The notes below the pieces were generated by a model. It was not told where the DNA came from, ran no database searches, and saw only the letters and a list, made by a program, of their open reading frames with translations. The position numbers and the translations under genes were made by a program. Positions 1 to 8,762 of a stretch of 64,000 nucleotides of DNA are shown piece by piece. Source of the stretch: DASWOJ01 sp964242415 (lineage in GTDB: Bacteria > Pseudomonadota > Alphaproteobacteria > Acetobacterales > Acetobacteraceae); contig CAXTAT010000007.1 of assembly GCA_964242415.1 (NCBI GenBank), forward strand, positions 1 through 64,000, in the 5' to 3' direction. Position 1 is the first letter of the stretch. Each line of letters opens with the position of its first letter.

Positions 1-461
1 TCGATCTTGTTGATCACCAGCAGGTCGCTGCGGGTGATGCCGGGGCCGCCCTTGCGCGGGATCTTGTCGCCGGCCGACACGTCGATGACGTAGATCGTCA
101 GGTCCGCCAGCTCCGGGCTGAAGGTGGCGGCCAGGTTGTCGCCGCCGCTCTCGATTAGGATCACGTCCAGCAGCGGGAAGCGGCGGCGCATCTCGGCGAT
201 CCCCGCAAGGTTGATGCTGGCGTCCTCGCGGATGGCGGTGTGCGGGCAGCCGCCGGTCTCGATGCCCATGATGCGGTCGGGGGGCAAGGAGCCGGCGCGG
301 GTCAGGAACTCGGCGTCCTCCTTGGTATAGATGTCGTTGGTGATGGCGGCGATGTCGAACCGGGGGGCGAAGGTCTTGCACAGGGCGTCCATCAGCGCTG
401 TCTTGCCGGTGCCGACGGGGCCGCCAACGCCGACGCGCAAGGGGCCGTGTGGGGAGGTCAT
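1..461 (-). CDS. ureG: Urease accessory GTPase UreG (3' end outside window)
   Basis: UreG is the SIMIBI-class GTPase that powers nickel delivery to apo-urease together with UreD, UreE and UreF. The P-loop GPVGTGKT is near residue 14, the ESGGDNLAATF motif is typical of UreG, and the base-recognition motif NKID lies exactly at the window edge, so about 153 N-terminal residues are visible and the C-terminus is missing. The ATG overlaps the ureF stop (ATGA), so it is probably translationally coupled. It is the last visible gene of the urt-ure block. Identification is secure. Confidence 0.96.
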   Translation of the reverse strand, partial: MTSPHGPLRVGVGGPVGTGKTALMDALCKTFAPRFDIAAITNDIYTKEDAEFLTRAGSLPPDRIMGIETGGCPHTAIREDASINLAGIAEMRRRFPLLDVILIESGGDNLAATFSPELADLTIYVIDVSAGDKIPRKGGPGITRSDLLVINKI

Positions 462-1099
462 GTGCGGAACAGCCTTGTGTACTGGGTTTCATGGCACATT
501 GAGGCGATGTCCGAACGGAAGCAGGCGCTGCCCAGGTCGTCCAGGGTGGCGGTGCGGGTCTCGGCGGCCACCGCGGCAATGACGGGTTCGAGCCGCGACA
601 GCACGCGCAGCCCGGCGGTCTGGCCCAGCGGCACCAGGCGGACGGCGGCGCTCACCATGTTGGCTGTGACGGCATGTAGGAAGCCTTCGCCTGCCGCATC
701 CTCCGCCACTGCATGCGCGCGGGCCAGCACGCCGACTGCGATGGGATAGGCGACGGGACTGTCTAGCGCAGCCAGCAGCGGCGCGCCCCAGACTGCGGCG
801 GCCAGCGCGAAGGCGGTGCCTTGGCCGAGCGTTTCAGCCTGGCGCTCGCGGGAGGGTTGCGCGGCGGCGGCCAACTCGGCGACGGACGCTAGCTCGGTCA
901 CGTCGGCGGCGCGGTGAGCATGGCGCAGCAGGATCGCATCGGCCCGGCCGGAGCCGTGGCGTAGCACGTCGTCCAGCCAGGCGGCCAGGGTGTCCTCGTT
1001 CCGGACATCTCCGGCCTCCACCGCCCATTCCAGGCCGTGGCTGTAGGCAAAGCCGCCAGTGGGGAACGCCGGCGACAGCCAGGTGAGCAGCTTAACCAA
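458..1099 (-). CDS. ureF: Urease accessory protein UreF
   Basis: UreF forms the activation complex with UreD and UreG and gates GTP hydrolysis during Ni insertion. The product is about 213 residues. It begins near LLTWLSPAFPTGGFAYSHGL, the conserved UreF N-terminus, and contains the family motif NMVSAAVRLVPLGQ. The reading frame stays open far upstream into ureE, but homology begins here. I chose a TTG start at 1099, preceded by a purine-rich AGGAAGGA, because no ATG or GTG precedes the conserved part at a suitable distance. The stop overlaps the ureG start. The spacer to ureE carries a paired hairpin repeat. Confidence 0.9.
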   Translation of the reverse strand: MVKLLTWLSPAFPTGGFAYSHGLEWAVEAGDVRNEDTLAAWLDDVLRHGSGRADAILLRHAHRAADVTELASVAELAAAAQPSRERQAETLGQGTAFALAAAVWGAPLLAALDSPVAYPIAVGVLARAHAVAEDAAGEGFLHAVTANMVSAAVRLVPLGQTAGLRVLSRLEPVIAAVAAETRTATLDDLGSACFRSDIASMCHETQYTRLFRT

Positions 1100-1110
1100 G
1101 CTGCTTCCTT

Positions 1111-1257
1111 CCTCTCCCCGCTTCGGGAGAGGGCCGGGGTGAGGGGGTCTTACAGCGCCACCCTCACCCACGCAAAGCCCCGCTCCGTCAGGCCCACCAG
1201 TGCCCGGCTCCGCGGCCAAGACCCCCTCACCCAACCCTCTCCCGGAGGGAGAGGGCT
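1111..1257. repeat. Paired inverted hairpin repeats between ureE and ureF
   Basis: Two copies of the same element face each other. Each copy is a small hairpin (arms CCCTCTCCC and GGGAGAGGG) with a GC-rich tail (GGGGTGAGGG, or CCCTCACCC in the opposite copy). They lie at about 1111-1150 and 1218-1256, around roughly 67 unrelated bases. The right copy ends against the ureE stop codon. The same arrangement recurs in three other spacers of this gene block. Confidence 0.85.
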
Positions 1258-1727
1258 TAAGCACCAGCATCGTCCTCATCGTGGTGATGTCCGTGCCCGC
1301 CGGCATAGGCGCCAGCCTCCGGATCAAACGGCGCCTCGATCTCCCGCACATGCCCCCCCAGGCCCCGCACCATGTCGGCGATGACATGGTCCGCCCGGAT
1401 GCGGATATGCGCCCCGAGCAACTGCACCGGCAAATGCCGGTTGCCCAAGTGCCAGGCGATCCGCACCAGCCCGGCTGCATCATGCGCGTGGATGTCCAGC
1501 AGCGGCTCCGGCCGGGCCAGCACCTGCACCACGCCGCCGCCGTCCAGCAGCAGCCCATCACCATGGCGCAGGCGCGCGGCCTGTGGCAGGTCGATCAGCA
1601 CCTCCGCACCCGAGGCAGTCGGCAGCATCAGGCGGCGGCGGTGCCGGCGGTCCCAGTCGATCAGCACCTGGTCACGCTCCTGCGCCGGGTCCCATCCGCC
1701 GGTCGGCAGCACCTGCGCGGCGCGCAT
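1257..1727 (-). CDS. ureE: Urease nickel metallochaperone UreE
   Basis: UreE is a dimeric Ni chaperone that hands metal to the UreG complex. The 156-residue product has the UreE N-domain and the metal-binding domain motif WHLGNRHLP near residue 91, followed by a C-terminal His-rich tail (GGHGHHHDEDD) for extra nickel binding. The ATG shares one base with the stop of the upstream EcsC-like gene (TGATG). A paired hairpin repeat begins immediately after its stop. Confidence 0.95.
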   Translation of the reverse strand: MRAAQVLPTGGWDPAQERDQVLIDWDRRHRRRLMLPTASGAEVLIDLPQAARLRHGDGLLLDGGGVVQVLARPEPLLDIHAHDAAGLVRIAWHLGNRHLPVQLLGAHIRIRADHVIADMVRGLGGHVREIEAPFDPEAGAYAGGHGHHHDEDDAGA

Positions 1728-2401
1728 CAGGACACCGCCGGGGCGGGCAGGGACAGCACCGGCGCCTCCTCGTCCGGCACGGTGCCCTCCTTGCGCACGA
1801 ACACCCGCTTGGCCACCATGGCGATGCCCGCCGTGGCGAAGCCGTCCACCGTGCCCCCCACCAGGCCGCCCACGAACGGCACGAACTTCGACACGTTCAG
1901 CACGCCCATGCCGCCCGCCCTCGCCGTCAGCCGGGTGCCCACGGCCTGGTTGATGCGGCCGAGGGCGGCCCCGGCAAGCCCCGTCAACGCCTGCTGGGTC
2001 AGCCGGGCGCTGACGGTGACGCCAGCATTCTTGAGGATGTCCAGCGCCGCGCCGCCGGCCAGGCAGGCGATGGACAGCACCTTCACCTGCTCGGATTGCA
2101 GGTCGTAGCCGCGCGCCCGGGCGATCTCGGTGATCATGTTCAGTTGCAGCGCGCTGACGCCGGCCACGTTCGCCGGCAAGGCGAAGGGCAGCGTCATGAC
2201 CCCGCCCAGGTTGGTGGTGAAGCCGACCAGCCCGGCCTGCGCCGCCGTCCAGCGGATCAGCGTCTCGATGTGCTCCTCCGACCCTTGTCCCGATCCGGGC
2301 GCCGGCATGGGGGCGGTGAGCTTGGACGCCGTCACCCGCTCGTACAGCCAGTGCAGGGTTGCCATGACGGCCTTCGCGGCCGGTGATTGAACCTGTTCCA
2401 T
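1727..2401 (-). CDS. EcsC family protein inside the urease operon
   Basis: A 224-residue protein with features of the EcsC family (PF12787): an alternating Gly/Ala-rich hydrophobic pattern, the stretch PFALPANVAGVSALQLNM, and a glycine-rich C-terminal part (FVPFVGGLVGGTVDG) that could associate with membrane. The family is named after a Bacillus Ecs ABC-transporter protein; its biochemical role is unknown. It lies 19 bases after ureC and overlaps ureE by one base, so it must be co-transcribed with them. A function in urease maturation or nickel handling would be inference from position only; it is not a standard urease accessory gene. Confidence 0.8.
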   Translation of the reverse strand: MEQVQSPAAKAVMATLHWLYERVTASKLTAPMPAPGSGQGSEEHIETLIRWTAAQAGLVGFTTNLGGVMTLPFALPANVAGVSALQLNMITEIARARGYDLQSEQVKVLSIACLAGGAALDILKNAGVTVSARLTQQALTGLAGAALGRINQAVGTRLTARAGGMGVLNVSKFVPFVGGLVGGTVDGFATAGIAMVAKRVFVRKEGTVPDEEAPVLSLPAPAVS

Positions 2402-2420
2402 CCGCTTATCCCCGCAAAGG

Positions 2421-4123
<1,703 letters not shown>

Positions 4124-4127
<4 letters not shown>

Positions 4128-4435
4128 ACGTCGAGCGGTCCCATCACGTCACCTCGAAAACCCTGCACGATGCGGGCGCCGCGGAACGGCACCAGGGTCA
4201 CGTCGCGGGTCTGGCCTGGCTCGAACCGCACGGCTGTTCCAGCGGCGATGTCGAGGCGTTGTCCGCGGGCCAGGGCGCGGTCGAAACTCAGGGCCGGGTT
4301 GGATTCCGCGAAGTGGTAGTGGCTGCCGACCTGCACCGGGCGGTCCCCGGTGTTGGCGACCGTGACCGTCGTGCGCGGCTGGCCGGCGTTCAGCTCGATG
4401 TCGCCCTCGGCGGTGATGACCTCCCCGGGGATCAT
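4124..4435 (-). CDS. ureB: Urease beta subunit UreB
   Basis: A 103-residue structural subunit of the urease trimer. It opens with the invariant MIPGEV and carries NTGDRPVQVGSHYHF, the core signature of UreB. Separate ureA and ureB genes are usual for Proteobacteria. Its stop overlaps the ureC start, implying translational coupling. The upstream spacer to ureA (about 350 bases) is non-coding and filled with inverted repeats. Confidence 0.98.
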
Positions 4436-4480
4436 GGCCTGCCTCCATAGGCCGGAGCGGCCTGTTCCGACCGCGCTCCG

Positions 4481-4757
4481 TCATTGCGAGCCGGCTTCGG
4501 CGTGGCAATCCAGCGACCGTGCGGGTCAGGACAGCGCCCGCTGCTCCCTCTCCCGCTTCGGGAGAGGGCCGGGGTGAGGGGGTCTTGCTCACTTGGGCGC
4601 CATGGGGACCCGGCAGCGCCACCGGAACCGGTCTGCCGCGGCCGGGGACCGTGCTGCAAGACCCCCTCACCCCAGCCCCCTCCCGAAGGGGGAGAGGGAG
4701 GCAGCGTGGTGCTTGCGCCTCCGGGACAGCCGCGCCGCTGTGCCCCTCGCGATGACG
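4481..4757. repeat. Nested inverted-repeat module between ureA and ureB
   Basis: Two repeat families are nested here. The outer pair starts TCATTGCGAGCCGGCTTCGG at 4481 and is answered by an inverted CTCGCGATGA near 4747. Inside it are two facing copies of the CCCTCTCCC hairpin element, at about 4543-4587 and 4655-4701. The outer element recurs near 20594 in the exopolysaccharide locus. No reading frame here looks like a gene; the spacer lies within an operon. Confidence 0.75.
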
Positions 4758-4787
4758 GGCGATGGCTGGCCATGGCGATGCGCCCCG

Positions 4788-5090
4788 TCATCGGATCGGC
4801 TCATGGACGGTGACGAGCTTGGTCCCGTCCGGGAACGTCGCCTCCACCTGCACGTCGTGGATCATCTCGGCGATCCCCTCCATCACCTGCGCCCGGGTCA
4901 GCACCGACGCGCCGGCCTCCATCAGGTCGGCGACGCTGCGGCCGTCCCGCGCGCCCTCCACCACGAAATCGGAGATCAGCGCCACCGCCTCCGGGTGGTT
5001 CAGCTTCACCCCCCGCTCCAGCCGGCGCCGGGCAACGTTGGCGGCCATGGCGATCAGCAGCTTGTCCTTCTCGCGCGGGGTCAGGTGCAT
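4788..5090 (-). CDS. ureA: Urease gamma subunit UreA
   Basis: A 100-residue structural subunit with the family N-terminus MHLTPREKDKL, the motif LNHPEAVALISD, and the C-terminal FPDGTKLVTVHEPI. All are diagnostic of UreA. The length is standard. It lies 38 bases downstream of ureD, and the following spacer to ureB holds nested inverted repeats. Confidence 0.98.
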   Translation of the reverse strand: MHLTPREKDKLLIAMAANVARRRLERGVKLNHPEAVALISDFVVEGARDGRSVADLMEAGASVLTRAQVMEGIAEMIHDVQVEATFPDGTKLVTVHEPIR

Positions 5091-5097
5091 GGGGTCC

Positions 5098-5143
5098 TCA
5101 TCAGCACAGCCAGGTCAACACGGGCACGTCAGCACAGCCAGAC
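5098..5143. repeat. Short direct duplication of the ureD 3' end
   Basis: The sequence TCAGCACAGCCAG occurs twice, 28 bases apart, in the ureD-ureA junction. As a result both ureD's own frame and the neighbouring minus-strand frame end in the residues WLC plus a stop. It looks like a local tandem duplication. Confidence 0.6.
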
Positions 5144-6043
5144 GCGCGGCAGCGGGCGGCCGTCGCGCAACACGCCCAACCCTGCCACGACCGCCCGGCG
5201 GAGGCACGCGCCATCTGCGGCCGCCACCCGCGCGACCAGCATCCCGTCCCAGGCAGACGCGCCGGCCTCCCACCCCGCCAGCGCCGCCCGCAGCGGGTCC
5301 AGCAGCCGGGCCGCACCCGGCGCCGCATGGACCAGCGTGGCAACCGCCCGGGCACCATTGCCGGTGGCCGGCCGGTCCAGCAGGGCCTGCACCGGCCCGT
5401 CCAGCCGGATCGCGTCATGCAGGACCAGCCGGCCGTCGCGGCGAAGCTGGATCAGGTCGCGGAACCCGGCGGTGCGGACCGTCTCGCCCATCGCGGTGCG
5501 GCCGAACACCAACTGCTCCACGCCGAGGAACCAGGCGTCGCCGGCCAGCTCCACCTGCAGCCGGCGGCGGGCGGCGCAGCGGTCGAACAGGATGGTCTCC
5601 TGCGGCAGCCACTCCAGCGCCGCCCCGGCTGCCACATGCAGGCTGGTCGAGACGTCGGCCACCGCGCCGGGCAGCGCGCGATAGATCCGCTCCGCAGCCT
5701 GCGAGGCCACGGTCGCCGCGGTCCCCAGCCCGGCTTCGATGCGGGTCGCAAGCTGGTCGCCCCCGGCGATGCCGCCGGCGGTGTTCAAGGTGACCGCGCC
5801 GGTCCAGGCGCCCCGCTCCGTGCGTGGGAAGCGGACCTTCAGGCAGCCTTCCTGCCGCAGCGCATCCAGCACCGTCGCCTCATCCCGCCGCTTGAACGCC
5901 AGCCGCACCATACCGCGGGCGCGCTGGTGCGGCGGAGCGGCGGATGCAGGGCTTGGGCAAGCAGGCGGCACCCCACCAGGCTGCCACCCGGCGCCACGCC
6001 CGCCCGCTTCCAAACCGTCCGCTTCCAAACAGCCGGCCTTCAA
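5129..6043 (-). CDS. ureD: Urease accessory protein UreD
   Basis: UreD (UreH) is the scaffold that binds apo-urease and forms the Ni tunnel with UreF and UreG. The conserved part begins near residue 45 (MVRLAFKRR) and contains TAGGIAGGDQL and RIYRA, typical of UreD. I kept the upstream ATG at 6043 because it overlaps the urtE stop by four bases (ATGA). The price is a 44-residue low-complexity N-terminal extension whose first residues derive from a 15-bp tandem repeat. An internal start at residue 45 remains possible. The 304-residue length is slightly above the family norm. Confidence 0.93.
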   Translation of the reverse strand: MKAGCLEADGLEAGGRGAGWQPGGVPPACPSPASAAPPHQRARGMVRLAFKRRDEATVLDALRQEGCLKVRFPRTERGAWTGAVTLNTAGGIAGGDQLATRIEAGLGTAATVASQAAERIYRALPGAVADVSTSLHVAAGAALEWLPQETILFDRCAARRRLQVELAGDAWFLGVEQLVFGRTAMGETVRTAGFRDLIQLRRDGRLVLHDAIRLDGPVQALLDRPATGNGARAVATLVHAAPGAARLLDPLRAALAGWEAGASAWDGMLVARVAAADGACLRRAVVAGLGVLRDGRPLPRVWLC

Positions 6044-6048
6044 ACCGA
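6004..6048. repeat. 15-bp degenerate tandem repeat, 3 units
   Basis: Three consecutive 15-base units read CCGCTTCCAAACCGT, CCGCTTCCAAACAGC and CGGCCTTCAAACCGA. They cover the urtE stop and the ureD start, and on the minus strand they encode imperfect pentapeptides (KAGCL, EADGL). Sequence-unrelated arrays of the same period occur at several other loci in the window. Confidence 0.75.
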
Positions 6049-6741
6049 CAGCCGCCGCCGCACCTCGGCCTCGTCCAGCGTGCCGGCGGGTCCGCTCATC
6101 ACCACGTCGCCGCGGTCCAGGATGACCATGCTGTCGGCCAGCTCGCGGGCGAAGTCGTAGTACTGCTCGACCAGCAGGATCGCCATCGTGCCGCGGGCGC
6201 GGAGCAGCGCGATCACCCGGCCGATGTCCTTGATGATGCTGGGCTGGATGCCCTCGGTCGGCTCGTCCAGCACCAGCAGGCGCGGGTGCATCACCAGGGC
6301 GCGGGCGATGGCGAGCTGCTGCTGCTGCCCACCCGACAGGTCGCCGCCCCGGCGGCGCAGCATCGTGCGCAGGATGGGGAACAGGTCGAAGATCTCGTCG
6401 TCCACCCGGCGCTTGCCGCGCGGCAGCACGGCGAACCCGGTCTCCAGGTTCTCGCGCACTGTCAGCAGCGGGAAGATGTCGCGGCCCTGCGGCACCCAGG
6501 CGATGCCCCGGCTGGCGCGGGCGTAGGTCGGCAGGCGCGTGATGTCCGCCCCATCCCAGGTGATGCGGCCGGCGCTGACCGGATGGGCGCCGGTGATGGC
6601 GCGCAGCAGGCTGGTCTTGCCGACGCCGTTGCGGCCCATCAGGCAGGTGACCGCGCCGGTCTCGACGGTGATGGACACCTTACGCAGGGCGATCGCCGCG
6701 CCGTAGTGCAGATCCACGTTCTCGACAAGAAGAGTACTCAC
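6040..6741 (-). CDS. urtE: Urea ABC transporter ATP-binding protein UrtE
   Basis: One of two cytoplasmic ATPases of the urea importer (branched-chain amino acid type, LivF-like). Walker A is GRNGVGKTS near residue 36, the ABC signature is LSGGQQQQLAIARAL, and Walker B is LLVLDEPTEG. The 233-residue length fits UrtE. The start is GTG at 6741. Its stop overlaps the ureD start, linking transporter and enzyme genes in one transcript. The spacer to urtD holds a paired hairpin repeat. Confidence 0.96.
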   Translation of the reverse strand: MSTLLVENVDLHYGAAIALRKVSITVETGAVTCLMGRNGVGKTSLLRAITGAHPVSAGRITWDGADITRLPTYARASRGIAWVPQGRDIFPLLTVRENLETGFAVLPRGKRRVDDEIFDLFPILRTMLRRRGGDLSGGQQQQLAIARALVMHPRLLVLDEPTEGIQPSIIKDIGRVIALLRARGTMAILLVEQYYDFARELADSMVILDRGDVVMSGPAGTLDEAEVRRRLSV

Positions 6742-6746
6742 TTACT

Positions 6747-6893
6747 GCTCCCTCTCCCTCCGGGAGAGGGCCGGGGTGAGGGAGGCCGCCAGCCCGAACC
6801 CGTCCTATTAAAGGACGCAAAGCGCTGCCATTGGCCGGTTCCGCTCCCGCCGCATCCCTCACCCCGGCCCTCTCCCGGAGGGAGAGGGAGCAG
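6747..6893. repeat. Paired inverted hairpin repeats between urtD and urtE
   Basis: Two facing copies of the CCCTCTCCC/GGGAGAGGG hairpin with GGTGAGGG tails (about 6747-6786 and 6853-6892) fill almost the whole urtD-urtE spacer and stop 1-5 bases from each gene. Confidence 0.85.
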
Positions 6894-6894
6894 A

Positions 6895-7650
6895 TTACCG
6901 CCCAAGGTAAACCTCCACCACCCGCGGGTCCTCGCTCACGTGATCGATCGTGCCCTCGCTCAGCACGGACCCCTCGTGCAGCACCGTCACCTTCACGTCC
7001 AGCGCGCGCACGAACCCCATGTCGTGCTCCACCACCACCACGCTCCGGGTCCGGTTGATCTCCCGCAGCAGGTCCGCCGTCTGCGCCGTCTCGGCGTCGG
7101 TCATCCCGGCCACGGGTTCATCGACCAGCAGCAGCCGCGGGTCCTGCGCCAGCAGCATGCCGATCTCCAGCCACTGCTTCTGCCCGTGGCTCAGGTCGCC
7201 GGCCCGGCGGTGGCGGTGGTCGCGCAGGCGGATGGTGCCGAGGATCGCCTCGATGCGGTCCGCCTCCAGCGGGGTCTGCCGGGCGCGCAGGGTGAACCAC
7301 GGCTTGCGGTCGCCGCTCAGCGCCAGCAGCAGGTTGTCCCACACGGTATGCGGCTCGAACACGGTGGGCTTCTGGAACTTGCGGCCGATGCCCAGGCTGG
7401 CGATGGCAGGTTCGTCCAGCCGGGTCAGGTCGGTTTCGGCGGCGTAGATGACGCGCCCCGCGTCGGGCCGGGTCTTGCCGGTGATCACGTCCATCATCGT
7501 GGTCTTGCCCGCGCCGTTCGGGCCGATCACGGCGCGCATCTCGCCAGGCGCCAGCACGAGCGACAGGTTGTTCAGCGCGCGGAACCCGTCGAAGCTGACG
7601 CTGACGCCATCGAGGTAAAGCAGCGTGTCGGCGACCGGCCCAATGCTCAC
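6895..7650 (-). CDS. urtD: Urea ABC transporter ATP-binding protein UrtD
   Basis: The second urea-importer ATPase (LivG-like), about 251 residues. Walker A GPNGAGKTT is near residue 40, the degenerate signature LSHGQKQWLEIGM is typical of UrtD, and Walker B is LLLVDEPVAGMTD. I placed the start at GTG 7650, which overlaps the urtC stop (GTGA); the frame is open further upstream but that part is shadow sequence inside urtC. Confidence 0.96.
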   Translation of the reverse strand: MSIGPVADTLLYLDGVSVSFDGFRALNNLSLVLAPGEMRAVIGPNGAGKTTMMDVITGKTRPDAGRVIYAAETDLTRLDEPAIASLGIGRKFQKPTVFEPHTVWDNLLLALSGDRKPWFTLRARQTPLEADRIEAILGTIRLRDHRHRRAGDLSHGQKQWLEIGMLLAQDPRLLLVDEPVAGMTDAETAQTADLLREINRTRSVVVVEHDMGFVRALDVKVTVLHEGSVLSEGTIDHVSEDPRVVEVYLGR

Positions 7651-8762
7651 CCGACCGCTTCCTCGGATGCGGACTCGGCCAGGGTCGGCACCACCGGCTC
7701 CGTCCGCTTCGGCGCCCGCACCAGACCGACCAGGCCGCGCGGCAGGAACAGGGTGACGGCGATGAACAGCGCGCCCAGGGCAAACAGCCAAAGCTCCGGA
7801 TAGGCCCCGGTCAGGTAGGTCTTGGCCGCATTCACCAGCACCGCGCCCAGGATCGCGCCATACAGGGTACCGCGCCCGCCGACCGCCACCCAGATGACGG
7901 CCTCGATGGATCCGGCCGGGGCGAACTCGCCGGGGTTGATGATGCCGACCTGCGGCACGTACAGCGCGCCGCCCAGCCCGGCCATCACGGCAGAGACCGT
8001 CCACACCACCAGCTTGTAGGTCTCCGGCCGGTAGCCGAGGAACCGCGTCCGCGCCTCGGTGTCGCGCACCGCGATCAGCACCTTGCCGAACCGCGACCGC
8101 GTCAGCCACCGCGCCATCAGGTACAGCCCGCACAGCAGCGCCGCCGTGATCACCAGCAGCCCGCAGCGCGTGCTGTCCCAGGCGAGCGGCGCGCCCAGCA
8201 GCTCCTTGAAGTCGGTCAGCCCGTTGTTGCCGCCGAACCCCATGTCGTTGCGAAAGAACGCCAGCAGCAGCGCGTAGGTCAGCGCCTGGGTGATGATGGA
8301 CAGGTAAACCCCCGTCACCCGGCTGCGGAACGCCAGCCAGCCGAACAGCGCCGCCAACGCCCCCGGCGCCAGCATCGCCATCAGCAGCGCGAAGGGGAAA
8401 TGCGCAAAGCCGTACCAGTACCACGGCAGCTCGTGCCAGTTCAGGAACACCATGAAGTCTGGCAGCGTCGCGCCGTACTGCCCGCGCCCGGCGATCTGCA
8501 GCATCAGGTACATGCCCATCGCATATCCCCCGAGCGCAAAGAACGCCGCGTGCCCCAGGCTGAGGATGCCGCCGAACCCCCACACCAGATCGACCGCCAG
8601 CGCCAGGATGGCAAAGCACAGGTACTTGCCCACCAGCGACACCGCATACGTCGGCACATGCAGGGTGCTGCCCGGCGCGGTCCCCAGGTTCAGCCCCGCC
8701 AGCAGCACCGCCCCGCCCAGCACCAGCAGCAGCGTCAGCGGTGTCGCAACCTCCCGCCTCAC
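7647..8762 (-). CDS. urtC: Urea ABC transporter permease UrtC
   Basis: Inner-membrane permease of the urea importer (LivM family), about 371 residues with eight to ten hydrophobic segments. Family motifs include DLVWGFGGILSLGHAAFFALGG near residue 60 and GVYLSIITQALTYA. The start is GTG at 8762, overlapping the urtB stop (GTGA). Four-base overlaps on both sides imply tight coupling of urtB-urtC-urtD. Confidence 0.95.
   Translation of the reverse strand: MRREVATPLTLLLVLGGAVLLAGLNLGTAPGSTLHVPTYAVSLVGKYLCFAILALAVDLVWGFGGILSLGHAAFFALGGYAMGMYLMLQIAGRGQYGATLPDFMVFLNWHELPWYWYGFAHFPFALLMAMLAPGALAALFGWLAFRSRVTGVYLSIITQALTYALLLAFFRNDMGFGGNNGLTDFKELLGAPLAWDSTRCGLLVITAALLCGLYLMARWLTRSRFGKVLIAVRDTEARTRFLGYRPETYKLVVWTVSAVMAGLGGALYVPQVGIINPGEFAPAGSIEAVIWVAVGGRGTLYGAILGAVLVNAAKTYLTGAYPELWLFALGALFIAVTLFLPRGLVGLVRAPKRTEPVVPTLAESASEEAVG

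Noticed and set aside
5101..5418. Minus-strand ORF ending in the same WLC-stop as UreD
   Set aside because: It is a frame-shifted shadow of ureD's 3' end created by the 28-base duplication; residues upstream show no homology.
5944..7803. Very long plus-strand ORF opposite urtE and urtD
   Set aside because: Antisense frame of two clear ABC ATPase genes; the product is Arg/His/Gln-rich without domains.
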